64,000 nt of DNA. Origin: Fennellomyces sp. T-0311. Taxonomy: Eukaryota; Mucoromycota; Mucoromycetes; Mucorales; Lichtheimiaceae. The stretch lies in assembly GCA_025266875.1 (NCBI GenBank), contig JALLLT010000060.1, forward strand, positions 62,001 through 126,000, read 5' to 3'. The position numbers and the translations under genes were made by a program. The notes under the pieces were generated by a model that searched no databases, was not told where the DNA came from, and saw only the letters and a program-made list of their open reading frames with translations. Positions 10,685-22,385 of the stretch are shown in pieces; the first letter of the stretch is position 1; every line of letters begins with the position of its first letter.

Positions 10685-13334
10685 ACCTTTCCCGTTTTTG
10701 CGATTTGTGCTTCCTGTTAAAATAAATACCTCTCTTGTTGTACAGTGATTATTGGCGCAGATTTTTCTTTCCCGCGCATGAAATGTGTCTATTTGCTTTA
10801 ATATCGCCCAAGGTTTGTTTCTCCCGATGGAGTAACCCGGATCTTTACTGGAGACTGTGCAAAATAGTGTTGTTTTCATAGGATGAGAACTTTTAGGGGA
10901 TGTTTATAAATAACAAGTAGGTGACACGCCGACTTGCTAAAACAAATAAACGCATTGTTGCTGCGTTATTGTATGGGAGATGACTTGCGAACTCAGCCTG
11001 ATACTTCCGTCGTGGGAGCATGACTCTTTATCTTACTGCGCCTTGTAAAGTTTGCGAAGCCCAGCCAAAATGGCTCGTCATACCACCTGTTACATTCCAG
11101 TAAAATTATTTTATTTGGAGATTCGGAAATGCATCGTGCATTTGCGCACCGGCTCGAGTGCACAAGCGGTCTGCTATATGTCACTTTCTATGAGATGGAT
11201 CATACTACGTTGTACAGTTCTAGTACAAAAGCACGGACAACGAGGTACTTTGGTATCTGTATAAGTGCGTATTCCCCAGATAATCGGTTTTCTGATATTT
11301 TAAGCACAAATTCACTTTCGTTTGCGAAATAATTATAAAGAAGATCACTATTTGCCTTATTGATATGAGAACCTTCTTCATATAATCACCACCCATAGTT
11401 CATTTTATGAAAAAGTGATAAGCTTTCCGACTAAGTGAGCATCCCGATTTTCTCTTCTCTGCAAGCACATCCGGCTATCAGATTACCTTGTTTAACACCA
11501 GCTTATCGCCACCTACTGTAAGCTTTCGGATTTAAAAACTTACATGTGCTTTTCGATAGCTCTTTTAAAAGCATAATGACGGCATTTTTTGGGGGCTAAC
11601 GAACGCGTCGCCATGGGATTTTCAAAATCAGCACGGTGCAGCATAGTCACATTAGCTTGCTGTTTGCAAGACACCGTGCGCCCTATCTCGCTCGTTAATG
11701 AATTCAATGTGATTATCACTTCGGTACTTTGCTCGCAATACTCATCTCGTGAAGCAAAAGCCACCAGTGCTTTGACTGTATATACACTAACCAACAAGGT
11801 TCCGCTCACCATGTGGTATGCATGTCGCCGATTCAATCGTATGTTGTAATGTGCCTGGAATCGGAACCCCCGCTTCCGAACTCTAACCCAGGCAAAGGCT
11901 CATGCGATTGGCTGGTTACCTTTGGATTGCGGTTTAAGGTGTAGAGTTCATGGCTACGAGGCCTGAATGGCTCGCTTTAAAAGATACTTTTGCGCCATAT
12001 GCATACAATTTGGATAGCCTTTACTATATAGAAGGTTAACAAATGAGACATAAAATGGGCATACACCAATTAAAAGCTTGTGATACACTGCTCCAAAGCG
12101 CTTCGGGTATAAAGTGATATATTTATTTTCTACTTATCTTTTGAGCAAAGTCCTTTGTAGGTAACTCCGTATAACGCGTTATTGAGAGTAGATAATACTT
12201 GGTTAGTAGATTTTTAAACCCCCTAGTATTGAAGAAAATAGCCATGGAAACAAAGCTGACCTGGTAAACGCTTCAGTGACGAGATCATATGCAAAACTGT
12301 CAATATCCCGAAAAAATGCTCGACGCTAAAAGATTACATAACAGGGTAATCGTCTTTGGCGCTCAAACACTGGAGTATGTCAAGTTGGATCATAATAAAT
12401 CTAACTGAGAAGACGGCATTCATGTATCGAAGCCACACATTTAACATAACTGACTGCCTTTGCTGGTCCTCCGGTAGATTTTCAGATGATTACATGCGCA
12501 TCGCTCCAGACTATATGCAATTCTTGGGTTATCTTTTTATCATATCAGCATTATGTTAATCGTTGTCAGATTGTATCAGTACGTTGTAACATTTGTTTGG
12601 ATGTGTTTTTTTGGCACAAATTGATGCGGCTTTTGTTGATATCGGTTAATGTATGTACTGCTTTACGGAATTGACTGAATATGCTTGAATTACTTCCTTG
12701 GGGAGAAAATAGAATACAACGAAAAAACCACTGATTGGAAAAGAAAGTAAGATTCACTAGCTAATATTTATGGAATAGGACGGTGGGACAAATATGGAAA
12801 ATGGGCTCCATAAGAAAACCGTAAAAGCACCTTTCCAGAATTTGGTGGATGTAGATCAATATCATAGCAATATCGATCTCAAGCTATACGTAATATTTCA
12901 TAATCTGTTCTTTTCAAGGCTAAGCGACGTGAAATATAAGTATATGGTAGATATCAATACATATATCAGGAGAAACGAAAACCACCAGTAGCAGCGAAGT
13001 GTCTGGAATTGATTAGAACCGGTGGCTTTTTTGGATTGCAATCGTTACAACTGGATCAATTCTCGCTCGGTGGTAAATTTCTGTAGTGTGTACCTTTTAT
13101 CTGCTAACTGACATCGTATATGTAAGACCCCGACCGAGCTCAGAACTACTATCCCCTCCCCTTTGCCCTAGCTTATCAAATATTGTAGAGTCGTCGACCT
13201 TACTCGATGCAACTCTATAGCAACCAATCGAATATTTTGCGTCATATACCGAGTATGCGCCGAAATCTTCGGGCACTTTGGCTTAATAGTTATCATTTGA
13301 CACTAGCACATTTACTGGCTTACGACGTCGGTAC
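10685..13334. other. Intergenic region, probably decayed sequence
   Basis: About 2.6 kb of AT-rich sequence with only short open frames (for example 11589-11849 plus and 11540-11836 minus), none recognisable. It leads into an F-box/LRR relic on the plus strand. Upstream parts of that decayed gene might extend into this stretch, but I could not align any of it with confidence. Confidence 0.45.
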
Positions 13335-13810
13335 AGAATTTTTCTGAGGAAAGTAATGCTGGAAGCACCCTCAGCACATACCATAACTCTGCTACCTGTT
13401 GAAGTCATCCCTATACAGTCGGTGCCTAGTGGTTACAGGTTACAGAGATCACACCGTATATGCGGCCACTGATAGATTCTGTCCAAATATCAAGATTTTA
13501 GGATCTAGGGATACTCCGCATGGACTGGACGGCTTTCAAGATGAAGATACAGATGATTTTATTGAACTAGAACGCCTGTGCACCTTATACGTTCCTCCTT
13601 CAAATTTTATGTTGACAACTTTACTCAGCAGCTACCCAACAGTGTTACGCAGCTTGGAACTTCGCTTATTGGCACTGGATCTTCCGATGCGATCAGGGGT
13701 CATCTCTTGGCATTAGCACTGTCTGGACTGAACCGCCTTACATACTTTCAACAATTTTCCAGAGCATATCAGTAACAAGTTGCCGAGGTTTTTGCAGCAC
13801 TGCCAAAGTT
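13335..13810 (+). pseudogene. Relic of a TPR/F-box/LRR (Pof3/Dia2-like) gene
   Basis: Translated pieces in shifting frames match the LRR half of the intact F-box genes in this window. An LRKVMLEAP piece parallels SLRKVVLEAP. VYAATDRFCPNIKILGS parallels IYAAVNEHCPNIKIFWV. The downstream run ELERLCTLYVPPSNFMLTTL with SSYPTVLRSLEL parallels LRTLRADRPPSRFTLASLID and HLNTLRNLRI. The frame breaks after about 13716 and resumes with ALSGLNRLTYFQ and a NKLPRFLQHC-like piece in other frames. No F-box or TPR part was found upstream, so this is a truncated, frameshifted remnant. It is clearly of the same family but does not correspond to either head-to-head pair. Confidence 0.65.
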
Positions 13811-14432
13811 GAGTTAGTTATTTTTTCGGACTCCCTTGGTGACAACACAATTCCTGAGGAGGTGTTCTTTGTTAAGCCACACTTGAGCACCTGACCGGCC
13901 TGTCAAGATATAAGGGAAGAAGTCTAAAAGCGTCGTAATTTCTGATGCGCTGCAAGTTCGTCAGTATTAGAGCAGATCTGAAGTTTGAATATATATTGAA
14001 AGTAGGGCATGGGTAAGGAAATTCTCCCAATCATGAGGAATATATAAAAGTATTTCTTGCATGACATATGCTGATCTGCCGAATTGTGAGGTGGCGGTTG
14101 TTGTCATCGCTCCGCTGTCAGCGGACATGGTGTTACCCAGTAGCCGGATTTGCATTGAAGAGTGTCGGTGGCTTTGACTCATAGTTCAAGGTGCTCCGGA
14201 CGTTTCCTAAACACTTTCGGAACAACACCTCATACACAATGTTTAAAGCAGCAAGGTACCTGAACATGATCAAATGAAAGCATTCAAGCTAACCAACTTA
14301 AATGGTAATAGCTCTGGTAGCATGGCCCTCCGTCTGGTAGAAATTAACACTGCTTAAATGAAAAAAAAGTGGCAACAAACTTATTTTCTGTCATTGTAGT
14401 TAACAAAGGCACCACGACAGTCGCCACGAGCC
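13811..14432. other. Intergenic region upstream of OXA1
   Basis: About 0.6 kb with the tail of the F-box relic at its left and the OXA1 promoter at its right. No clear TATA box or RNA gene was seen. Confidence 0.4.
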
Positions 14433-15529
14433 ATGCAACGTCTTATGGCTCTCCAGCAACCATTGACTGCGCAGCGCCTTGGTGCTGCAGCATTTGTACG
14501 CTCCTACACGACTGAACCTGCCGCGGCCGAAACCACCACGACCGCGAACGACACGATTCAGGCACTGGTATCGACGAGCGAGTCAGCGGCGCAAATTGGC
14601 GACTTTAAGGCAATGGGTCTGTGTAACTTTACGCCTGTTGGTGGTCTGGAAGCTATGCTTGAAGCCGTGCATGTGTATACTGGGTTGCCATGGTGGGGTA
14701 CGATCGCTACAGCAACTGTGCTCGTCCGTCTTGCTTTGCTCCCGCTCATGATCAAAATCCAACGTAACAACGCCAAGATGATGAACTTGAACCCTGAAGT
14801 ATCACGTTTGATGGAGAACCTGAAAACAGCGCAGGCACAAGGTGATTCAGTTGCGGTGGGCAAGTATACAAACGAGATGCAGTCACTGTTCAAAAAGCAT
14901 GGGTGCCATCCTATGAAGTCGCTGGGTCTTCCTATCATCCAGATGCCTGTCATGGTCTCCTTCTTCATGGCACTGCGAGCCATGTCCGAGTTACCAGTAC
15001 CTGGATTGACAACAGGTGGTTTGGGCTGGTTCACAGATCTGACTGCTAAGGATCCTTACTACGCCCTGCCCGTGCTCAGTGCTGCCGGCGTTATGGCAGT
15101 ACTTGAGGCCGGTACCGAGGTAGGCGCTGCCAACCCACAGAGCAAGGGCATGAAGAACTTTTTCAGAGGTATGGCGGTTGTCATGGTTCCCTTCACAGCA
15201 TGGATGCCTAGCGTAAGTACACGGTGTACGGTGATAAGAGTTTGTTTCTCATTGACATTGTCTATCAGTCCGTTTTCATTTACTGGATCACGTCCAACTG
15301 CGTCTCCATCACACAAATCCTTGCTCTCAAAAATCCTACCATCCGAAAGGCATTGGATATCCCTAAGCTCGTCAAGCCTGCTTCTGAACTGCAAAAGAAT
15401 ACCAAGGGCTTTATGGAGAACTTCCGTGAGCAAACAGTGCATCATGGAAAGCTGGAGAAGGACCGGGCATTACGTGAACGACAACGGGCTGCTGCCGCCG
15501 CTAGACGTGCTGCCAAGAGACGCTTCTAA
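14433..15529 (+). CDS. OXA1: OXA1 mitochondrial inner-membrane insertase (YidC/Oxa1/Alb3 family)
   Basis: Two exons, 14433-15212 and 15269-15529, with a 56 nt intron, give 346 residues. The first 30 residues are Arg/Ala/Gln-rich with RSYTTEP, a plausible mitochondrial presequence and cleavage region. Next come the amphipathic segment GGLEAMLEAVHVYTGLPWW and a first hydrophobic helix (WGTIATATVLVRLALLPL). A charged matrix loop (IKIQRNNAKMMNLNPEV and following) leads to the conserved NPMKS-like stretch HPMKSLGLPIIQMPVMVSFF, then more helices, ending with VFIYWITSNCVSITQILAL. The C-terminal tail is strongly basic with RERQRAAAAARRAAKRRF, the ribosome-binding coiled coil typical of mitochondrial Oxa1. 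The protein inserts mitochondrially encoded subunits such as Cox2 and ATP synthase subunits from the matrix. The length is a little shorter than yeast Oxa1. Confidence 0.93.
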
Positions 15530-17872
15530 ATGTTGGAGGCATAAAAGTTAGACTTGTTACATTTTCTAGTATATACATAGAATCTGCTGTGCATATTTTT
15601 GTTTTATTTTATTACAATCCAAAAGATGAAAGACGTTGGTCTATAATGTAAATATGCATGTGCTTTATGTTGGCAAAGAAACAATGCCACGCACAGCTTG
15701 GGCATCAGTGGACTAACTTTTACGTCACGATGCACAGAAGTCCTGTGCTTCTTTACGCTTTTTTGTCTTTCATTCATTTCGCTGGCACTTGTTTTGTTCC
15801 GGTTTTTGTCTATTTTATATACCAGACTCAAACATGTATTTTGCTATGACATAGAGTGCATCACCATACTCTCAGCAAATAAACTCAGTACTTTTACTTT
15901 GTACGTAATACGTATGTACATCAAAATGTATGTGGATATACCCAGAAGCTTTTTTATAAAAGCATGACAGGCTCTTACCATTTGTTGCAGAAAAGTAACT
16001 GGTACACAAAGCTGCCAGTGTTATTGTGTAGTTGCATACGCAACTTCTTGTATTCGACGTTATAAAAAAAAGCATTGCATTCGTTAACTGTGATGATAAT
16101 CATTCTTGTTGAGCAATATTTACAGGGAACAGTGCACAATGATTTGGGCGCTTCTGATACCACTTATCTGGGTGTCCTGATTTTCATGGGAGTATTCACT
16201 TTGTGATAATTATATGAGACTATTTGAAGCATCCTCCAAACGGTGTGATAGTGGCTTTCCATACAATTAAATGTAATACTTATCTATAGTTTGCTTACCA
16301 ACCTACCCCAGTAATCATGTTCCGTCATCTATGCTGTACGCGCCGGAGAAGCCAAAACTAACAGTTTAGCAAATGTCTCAACTTCAATCCTGCCTCCACT
16401 ACGCTCTCAACGATATTCCAGCGGTATTGAATGATAAGCTTTAAAATTCCTGCCAAGAATTCCAACTGACAAGTATGGCAAATTATAAATACTTATCATT
16501 TATTGTACACGATCTCATCCATGATCTCGCGTGAAAGCTCTGGACGAAGTTTTCAATGTGATGAAAGTACATATTTTTCTAGATCTTTCAGAGTAGACGA
16601 ATTTTCAATACAACTGAAAAACTTCAGCATCCTTGATGATCACTATGGAAGATATGAACCTTTTTAATAAATACTTTTTTCCCCTTATGTGTTCTTTATA
16701 CACATGGAAACTGGAGATTCTGGGAACACACCTATTCCTGCACATATCACTAAGAAGACAAAATACTTACTTGGACGAGCAGCTGAAAGCACGAAGGCTA
16801 CTGAACACCCGATCAGTAAGGAAATAAGCTAAGATTCATCAGAACTGATACTGATTACTAAAACTTTAAAACATGCCAAGAAGAGTATCCGCGCCATTAC
16901 TCATTATAACTACCAGTTATACCTTGAATGCTTAACATATACGCACGCATATACGTATATAAATATATGTCCATACATCAGCGTCTTCACTCTTTATCAC
17001 TTAATCGCTTCACAACTACGCTACATAGGTACTTGTGTAATTATCATATCGTGAAATTATGAATACTTGTTACTAATAGTGTCTTCATGATAAAATGGGT
17101 TTGCCCCCTCAGCCCTACCGCATAAACGGCTGCAAAAGATTGTCTGGAGCGCTCTCAAAAAGTTCATTTGGTTTGTTCAAAAATTTACACAAAGCATTGT
17201 ATATTGTTGTCATACATAGTTAGACTCTCCCAAAAAGGAATATGATCTTTTTAATAGAAAACAATTAAATGACAGAGTTGAAATGGTACATATTGATATG
17301 AATTACATATCAAAGAGGCGGACGCACATATTATAGGCGCCACTATCTTGTCATGCTGGAGCTGTTTGGTAGACTTGAGCATGTAAAGTTTATGTGTGTG
17401 GTGCTTATCACTTTACGTCACTTAAAGAGTTCACGGAATTTATATGGTCCTCAATGGTATAAAGTACATTATGTATGAATTGAGCTGCCTGGATAGTACA
17501 ACAAGGCACGTTTCTATTAGCTGAAATGAGAGTTTAAGTTACCCAGGGCAAAGCGTACTACCTTTACTTTGGTTGAATGCGACACAAGCACAATTTTTGG
17601 AGGACAAGGCTTAGCAGCGACTTTACACTCGTGACATTCAGAGATCTTCAACGCTTATATTCTTTCGCCTCGCAGAATCTTCTCCCTTTATCTTCTTCTC
17701 TGGTTTCCCTCAAAAATAGTCAGCTGAAAGCCAAATTTAACGTAACGTATTGCCAGATGCCTAAGATAACTTTGCAAAGCAAGAAATAGGAAATTTATAA
17801 GCATCACTTTACATTACTATAGCTCCATCTATACAATCTACTTAGCCAGTACAAAAACGCTGCAAAACAGAG
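15530..17872. other. Intergenic region without recognisable gene
   Basis: About 2.3 kb, AT-rich, with only short open frames and no recognised domains on either strand. It marks the transition from the OXA1 region to the HET/F-box accessory block. An alternating purine-pyrimidine TA-rich run (ACATATACGCACGCATATACG) lies near 16937-16980. Nothing else supported. Confidence 0.5.
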
Positions 17873-19486
17873 ATGTATATTGAGTACGTTACGCCGCAAA
17901 GGTCAGCAGATCCACGCTTTACCGAGGACAAGACTATCGGAGGCCCTTTTAGACCTAACTGGCTCATCCGCACGTCTGACTGGAAAAGGGTTCGCGATAA
18001 AGAAGCAAAAGATGGTTATTGCACATTGTCGTACTGTTGGGAACAGTCGGGGGAGATGATCCCAAAGAATGACGGCACCAATGAATATGACTTGGTCGAC
18101 AATGGATTTCACCAAATCACGAAGCAAGAAGGAGAGAAAATTGTCAGCAAAACAGTGACATTCGACAGTGTACTACAGCAAATATGCAAGGACTATGGCG
18201 TTGACTACCTGTGGTATGACAAGAAATGTATAAACCAAAAGGACAAGACCGAGAAGCATGGAGAAATCAAGCAAATGCACATGATCTACAGCAATGCTCG
18301 CTTTACGATCGCTTTTATACCGGACGCCGAAATCATAACTATGAAAAAATTCGATATCATCGATTGGGTGTCTGGGAATCCTCTTTCTAAAGACTCGATT
18401 TACTACCAGATGCGCACATCTCTATGGTGGAAAAGAAGCTGGACGCTCGAAGAACTTATGATGTCGACCCAGATTTTAGCAGTCACCAAGAATACGTACA
18501 TGTGGTGCCTTGCAGGAGACAAGCTGCCCGACTATTCCATTGGAAAGGATTTTCTATCAGATATGCTCGGCTTCAAGGACAAGAAGATGAAAAGTGCAAG
18601 CCAGGTTCTTATGCATTCCCATTTCCGGACAAGCACAAAAGCACATGACAAGATATTTGCGTTGGCAAATATTTTCCATGATACTATATCGGTTGACATT
18701 GATTACCAGAGCAATGTGATAACCGCGATGAGAAAGTTTTATCAACAACTGGCCGAACATGATCTTTCCGTTATGTGCTTTGGTTCTCTTTTGCCTCCGA
18801 GTGGGAAGAGTGTATTTACCCCGAAAATGACTTCATATAGTCTTCCTTCGTGGACAGGTGTTGCTGGATTGCATGCATCTCGCCCGGTTACTGGTGTTTT
18901 GTTGGGCCAAAATGGACACTACAGTATTGGGGACGATATGACTTTGCATCTCAACTGCAGAAGCTTCACTCTTCGCCCCATCAAGTACACCGATATGGGT
19001 ATATTTAGTAGCAATCCTAGGTCCAAAACCGCGAATGCTCATTACCAGGAGACCATTGTATCGATGGACTATTTTAATGGAAATGAAAGCGAGGCATTGG
19101 ACTGGAGTCTATGGTCCTTGATGAAGGCTACGACACTCACGGGTACCCACTATTGGAAGCCACATCAACCACGTGGATCTTGCTTCCCAATTGCACCCCT
19201 CTCGCTGACCGAGGACTGTGAGGAATGCATTATTCCAGAAATATTATTCACTATGGTCGAGCAAATCACTTGCACAAACGAAGGCAATAGCGTTAATGGC
19301 GCCAATAATTACCATTATTTCTCCCCAGTATTGAAGAAGTCTGCAGAATCTACGACATACAAAGTCATTGGGTTTATTCTTCTCAAGCATTTTCTCCGTA
19401 ACGAAACTCGTGAAGACCCACACGAATTCTTGGAAAAAGTTTTCAGTGGCCATTGTGAAAAGTCTAAAAGCTTTGTAGTGGAATAA
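17873..19486 (+). CDS. HET-domain (heterokaryon incompatibility-like) protein, copy 1
   Basis: An intronless frame of 537 residues. The HET-like N-terminal half shows GYCTLSYCWEQSGE (residues 48-61), matching the HET block YxxLSYxWG. YLWYDKKCINQKDKTEKHGE (112-131) with IKQMHMIYSNARFTIAF matches the LWIDxxCINQ...M..IY..A block, and WWKRSWTLEELMMST (185-199) matches the RxWTLQE block. The C-terminal half (DKIFALANIF, SLPSWTGVAGLH, PLSLTEDCEECIIP) is shared with the two paralogs at 58-62 kb and has no domain that I recognise. HET domains have a TIR-related fold and in ascomycetes trigger regulated cell death on non-self fusion. Whether that holds here is unknown. The start MYIEY is conserved in all three paralogs. 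There is no signal peptide and no membrane helix. Confidence 0.82.
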   Translation: MYIEYVTPQRSADPRFTEDKTIGGPFRPNWLIRTSDWKRVRDKEAKDGYCTLSYCWEQSGEMIPKNDGTNEYDLVDNGFHQITKQEGEKIVSKTVTFDSVLQQICKDYGVDYLWYDKKCINQKDKTEKHGEIKQMHMIYSNARFTIAFIPDAEIITMKKFDIIDWVSGNPLSKDSIYYQMRTSLWWKRSWTLEELMMSTQILAVTKNTYMWCLAGDKLPDYSIGKDFLSDMLGFKDKKMKSASQVLMHSHFRTSTKAHDKIFALANIFHDTISVDIDYQSNVITAMRKFYQQLAEHDLSVMCFGSLLPPSGKSVFTPKMTSYSLPSWTGVAGLHASRPVTGVLLGQNGHYSIGDDMTLHLNCRSFTLRPIKYTDMGIFSSNPRSKTANAHYQETIVSMDYFNGNESEALDWSLWSLMKATTLTGTHYWKPHQPRGSCFPIAPLSLTEDCEECIIPEILFTMVEQITCTNEGNSVNGANNYHYFSPVLKKSAESTTYKVIGFILLKHFLRNETREDPHEFLEKVFSGHCEKSKSFVVE

Positions 19487-19924
19487 AGGATGATATATAT
19501 GTTGTTCAATTGCGTACTATACTCAGTTAGTGACATAATAATATTTGTGTCTCTGTGTAGTGCATACGCTAAGGTCGCTAGATACGATACGTCGAACGAG
19601 GTTAATGATTTGAAAGTCGTACCGAACTAGGCCACGTTATTAGGACAGTTTATTTACACCGTGATCAGACGGCTTTCTTAAGCATTATGCAATACTAGAT
19701 TTAGGATGTTACTAACAGTGCGGACAATGTCTCTAGTACATTCAGCTTTGCATCTTTTTACGATATTCCAGTAGCAAAAGGCTCATTCAATACAAGTAAT
19801 AATGGCAAGTAGCAAACTGTGCTTCAAGTACTTATTTTTGATACAACAAAGCACGACTACTATATGCCTGCTTAAAATGCATCCATACATTGATACAATG
19901 AGATTGCTACGCTAAACATATGTC
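19487..19924. other. Intergenic region between HET copy 1 and the F-box pseudogene
   Basis: About 0.4 kb, AT-rich. It contains the 3' end of the HET gene transcript and the 3' flank of the minus-strand F-box pseudogene. Nothing else seen. Confidence 0.4.
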
Positions 19925-21165
19925 TAGCGCTCCTCGAATTCCAGTTTGACATTTGAAGATAATGTATCTCATAGTTCTAACGTTAAATCACGTATATTGT
20001 ACAGTTCCACTTCCTTCAAACTCTTGTTTTCACTGATGTGCAGCAAGCTATATTCCGAAAGATCAAGATGACTTAGCTCAAGCTTTTCAAGGCTGAGTAA
20101 GTGCTCGAGCAGTGGGAAAGGTTTTTTGGCTACGAGCACTTAATATGGCGCAGGATGAGTTCCTAGGTTCGGTTGACGTGGTGATAGCAGAACATGGTAC
20201 CGCTACAACACTCACATCCACGCAATTGTCTGGCTTGAGTAGTTTCAGTCCGGATTTTCCTGTTTTGTTGCTGTTGTTGCGCACCACGTAGAACTGTAGT
20301 AGTGACTTTTATCCTGATCTTGACATTCTTATTTTAAGCATCATCAACGAATTCAGCTGCTTCAAATTCGAGGCAACTGCAAATGCTTCCGGGTGGATAT
20401 TGCTTTGATCGTATATAGATCAATACTCTCCAACTTTGGGTACCGTCTTATCATGGCAGGCAATTGATTTGCATGGCATCCGGGATTCGTTCCAAGTCAA
20501 GGCACGTGAAGTTATCCAGAGACAGCGTAGAGAAATTACTCGTTTGGCTTCTTCCACAACGGCCAATGTCCGAAAAGCTGATAAACAAGCTTCGCAATGT
20601 CGCTGAATGAGTGTTAATTAGTGATGCCGAGGTGAGTGAGTGCCGAAATAGGGTTATGTGTGTGTAAATCTGTCAATCCGTTATGGTGCTTTGAATCCAC
20701 ACCATCAAAGTCGCTTAATTTCCACGAGTAATTTGTGCTTTGAAACATGGGAATATTCGGATAGTAGTTGTTGATAGCTGCGTATATATAGTCAAGGAAG
20801 CCCCGAAGCAGCCAATTCTGAATACATGTGAGCACTGTAAGAGAGGAGACAATATCGCTGGTTTGAAAAGAGGCGCAAAGTGCCTCTAACACCAATTTTC
20901 TCAGAGATGTTCTGTGAGGAAAGGTCAATCCAGTGAAAACGTTGAAGATGGTCAGATTGCAGTATCTGAGTACTACTCTAATCGTCGAGAGATAGGCAGG
21001 CTTCTTTCGCATATCGCTGACAATGTTTGACACATGATCAAGAGTATCCAAGTAGTCATCATTGTCAATCGTATTTATGATCTACGTTGTAATGTGTTCC
21101 CAATCAGTCATTGCATCACTTTTGACGAAGGCTTGGTCCATGGATGTTAGCAGCGCATGGTTGGG
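19925..21165 (-). pseudogene. Decayed TPR/F-box/LRR gene, inverted duplicate of the intact gene at 46.6 kb
   Basis: Reading down from 21165, the sequence encodes a start related to the intact gene (TSMDQ then AFVKSDAMTDWEHITT, compare TSMDQSFVKSDAKAHWKHVT). It then jumps straight to the LRR half, so most of the TPR and F-box is deleted. Pieces RYCNLTIFNVFTGLTFPHRT, SLRKLVLEALCASFQTSDI and YIYAAINNYYPNIP align with RYCNLTGTNVFTRLALPHRT, SLRKVVLEAPLLSFQSSNL and DIYAAVNEHCPNIK. Further pieces near 20280-20130 (KSGLKLLKPDNC, VPCSAITT) and at the 3' end (LLHISENKSLKEVELYNI) align collinearly with the intact C-terminus. Several frameshifts and stops separate them. The gene cannot make a full protein. 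Confidence 0.82.
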
Positions 21166-21336
21166 CAGAATTTTGATTGAATACTAGAAATAACGTGTTT
21201 CACGGAGATTCCGAAAGAGTGCCAACCCGCTCAATATAGAGTTATATTACATTTTCTCGCTGAAGGATAGATTCATTATAATGATGATGCACTACATCCA
21301 TGTGTTAGTACAGGGAGTGTAAATAACTTCTACTCT
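21166..21336. promoter_or_regulatory. Decayed bidirectional promoter, duplicate of 46414-46616
   Basis: The reverse complement of this interval matches the spacer between the F-box genes at 46.4-46.6 kb. Shared words include CAGCACAGAGTAGAAG, CCTGTACTAACACATGGA, GAGAAAATGTAA and AACTCTATATTGAGCGGGTT. The conservation extends from one start codon region to the other, which shows that the divergent pair was duplicated as one unit. Confidence 0.75.
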
Positions 21337-22100
21337 GTGCTGAGTACTGCTTTCCCTTACCCAGATCGTCCGTCGATTGAAAAACGCATGGTTACACGAG
21401 AATTCTGTAGTGTCCTGATAACGTTATCACCGCTCCCTTTTCTGCGTCTTTCAACCCGTTTCATCGCACAACTTCTGTTCTTTCGCCCATCGGTAATTGT
21501 GTCGCCAGGAAATACATATTCCCAACTGACAGGAACGACACTGAAGTTTAATGGTACCAGTGAGATTTTCGAGGACGGAAGGTGCGCTCACGCAGTATAA
21601 GGATATGATAATGCAGTCAAGCACTGTAGTTGTGCCGTGGAGGTAATGCAAACTGAAATAGCATCCGTAATACGCATTCATTAAGCTGCTACGTACGACG
21701 TGCAACTTAAGCACGACCTTGCTGTGGAAGATAGCTTAATGGCCATTTCTAACGGCAGCGCTCAACATGCCCTAGGCAACGCATTGTTCCTATATAAGCA
21801 GTAAAATGAATCAGGAGCTGTTTACCAGTCTGGCAAAACTTTTAGTATTAAACATGTTCAGGTGATGGTATACAAGAAAAGTGGAAGTCAGCTCTTGGTT
21901 CAAGCGCTGATGAATGAAGGAATACTGTCTCAACTGTTGATCAGAGAGCGTGCATGATTGGGAATCACATGTCAATTTTGGAACGACTGTATGCACCATA
22001 AGTGACCATAAATATCGAACACATTGAACCTAGAGAAGAGCCTTCGATAGGCTGCATTGTGTTACTCGAATTTACCTTGATGCAAAACTCAGTGAGCAAG
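21337..22100 (+). pseudogene. Decayed TPR/F-box gene (partner A), divergent from the F-box pseudogene
   Basis: An open stretch at 21337-21600 encodes FFRPSVIVSPGNTYSQLTGT followed by TLKFNGTSEIFEDGR. This is nearly the same as the minus-strand frame at 46413-46084 (FFRPSVIVSPGTRYQQLTER, TLKFNATNEAFEDGR). After a stop, broken frames continue with a TPR-like DNAVKHCSCAVEVMQTEIAS segment. Near 21900-22000 comes a decayed F-box-like piece (LLVQALMNEGILSQLL, LGITCQFWNDCMHHK, ISNTLNLEK) parallel to YEVLPRIFARLSTKECAQLG in the other copy. Stops and frame changes are frequent and no C-terminal repeat region is recognisable, so this copy is dead. Confidence 0.62.
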
Positions 22101-22385
22101 ACAAGGATTTAAAATTAGAATTCATGAACCCTCAATACAATGAGCAAGAATAATCCGAGGATAGCGGTGAATACGGATAAGATTCGTCTCTTGGTACCTG
22201 AAGACACAAATTTGGCGAAAAACCATAGTCTACAGTTCATGATTGTATTTTATGCAATTCTGCGGCTATATAAATATCAAATCGCGAACTCAAATAAAGT
22301 ACACTGGGATGCAATTTCTATAGAGTCACAAGCTTTGGTAGTGGTGTGGAGGGGTTGTCGCTGTGTCAGAACATTTGCTGCAGAA
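22101..22385. other. Short intergenic region
   Basis: About 0.3 kb between the partner-A pseudogene and the 3' end of the intact F-box gene on the minus strand. No feature recognised apart from the probable 3' untranslated region. Confidence 0.35.
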
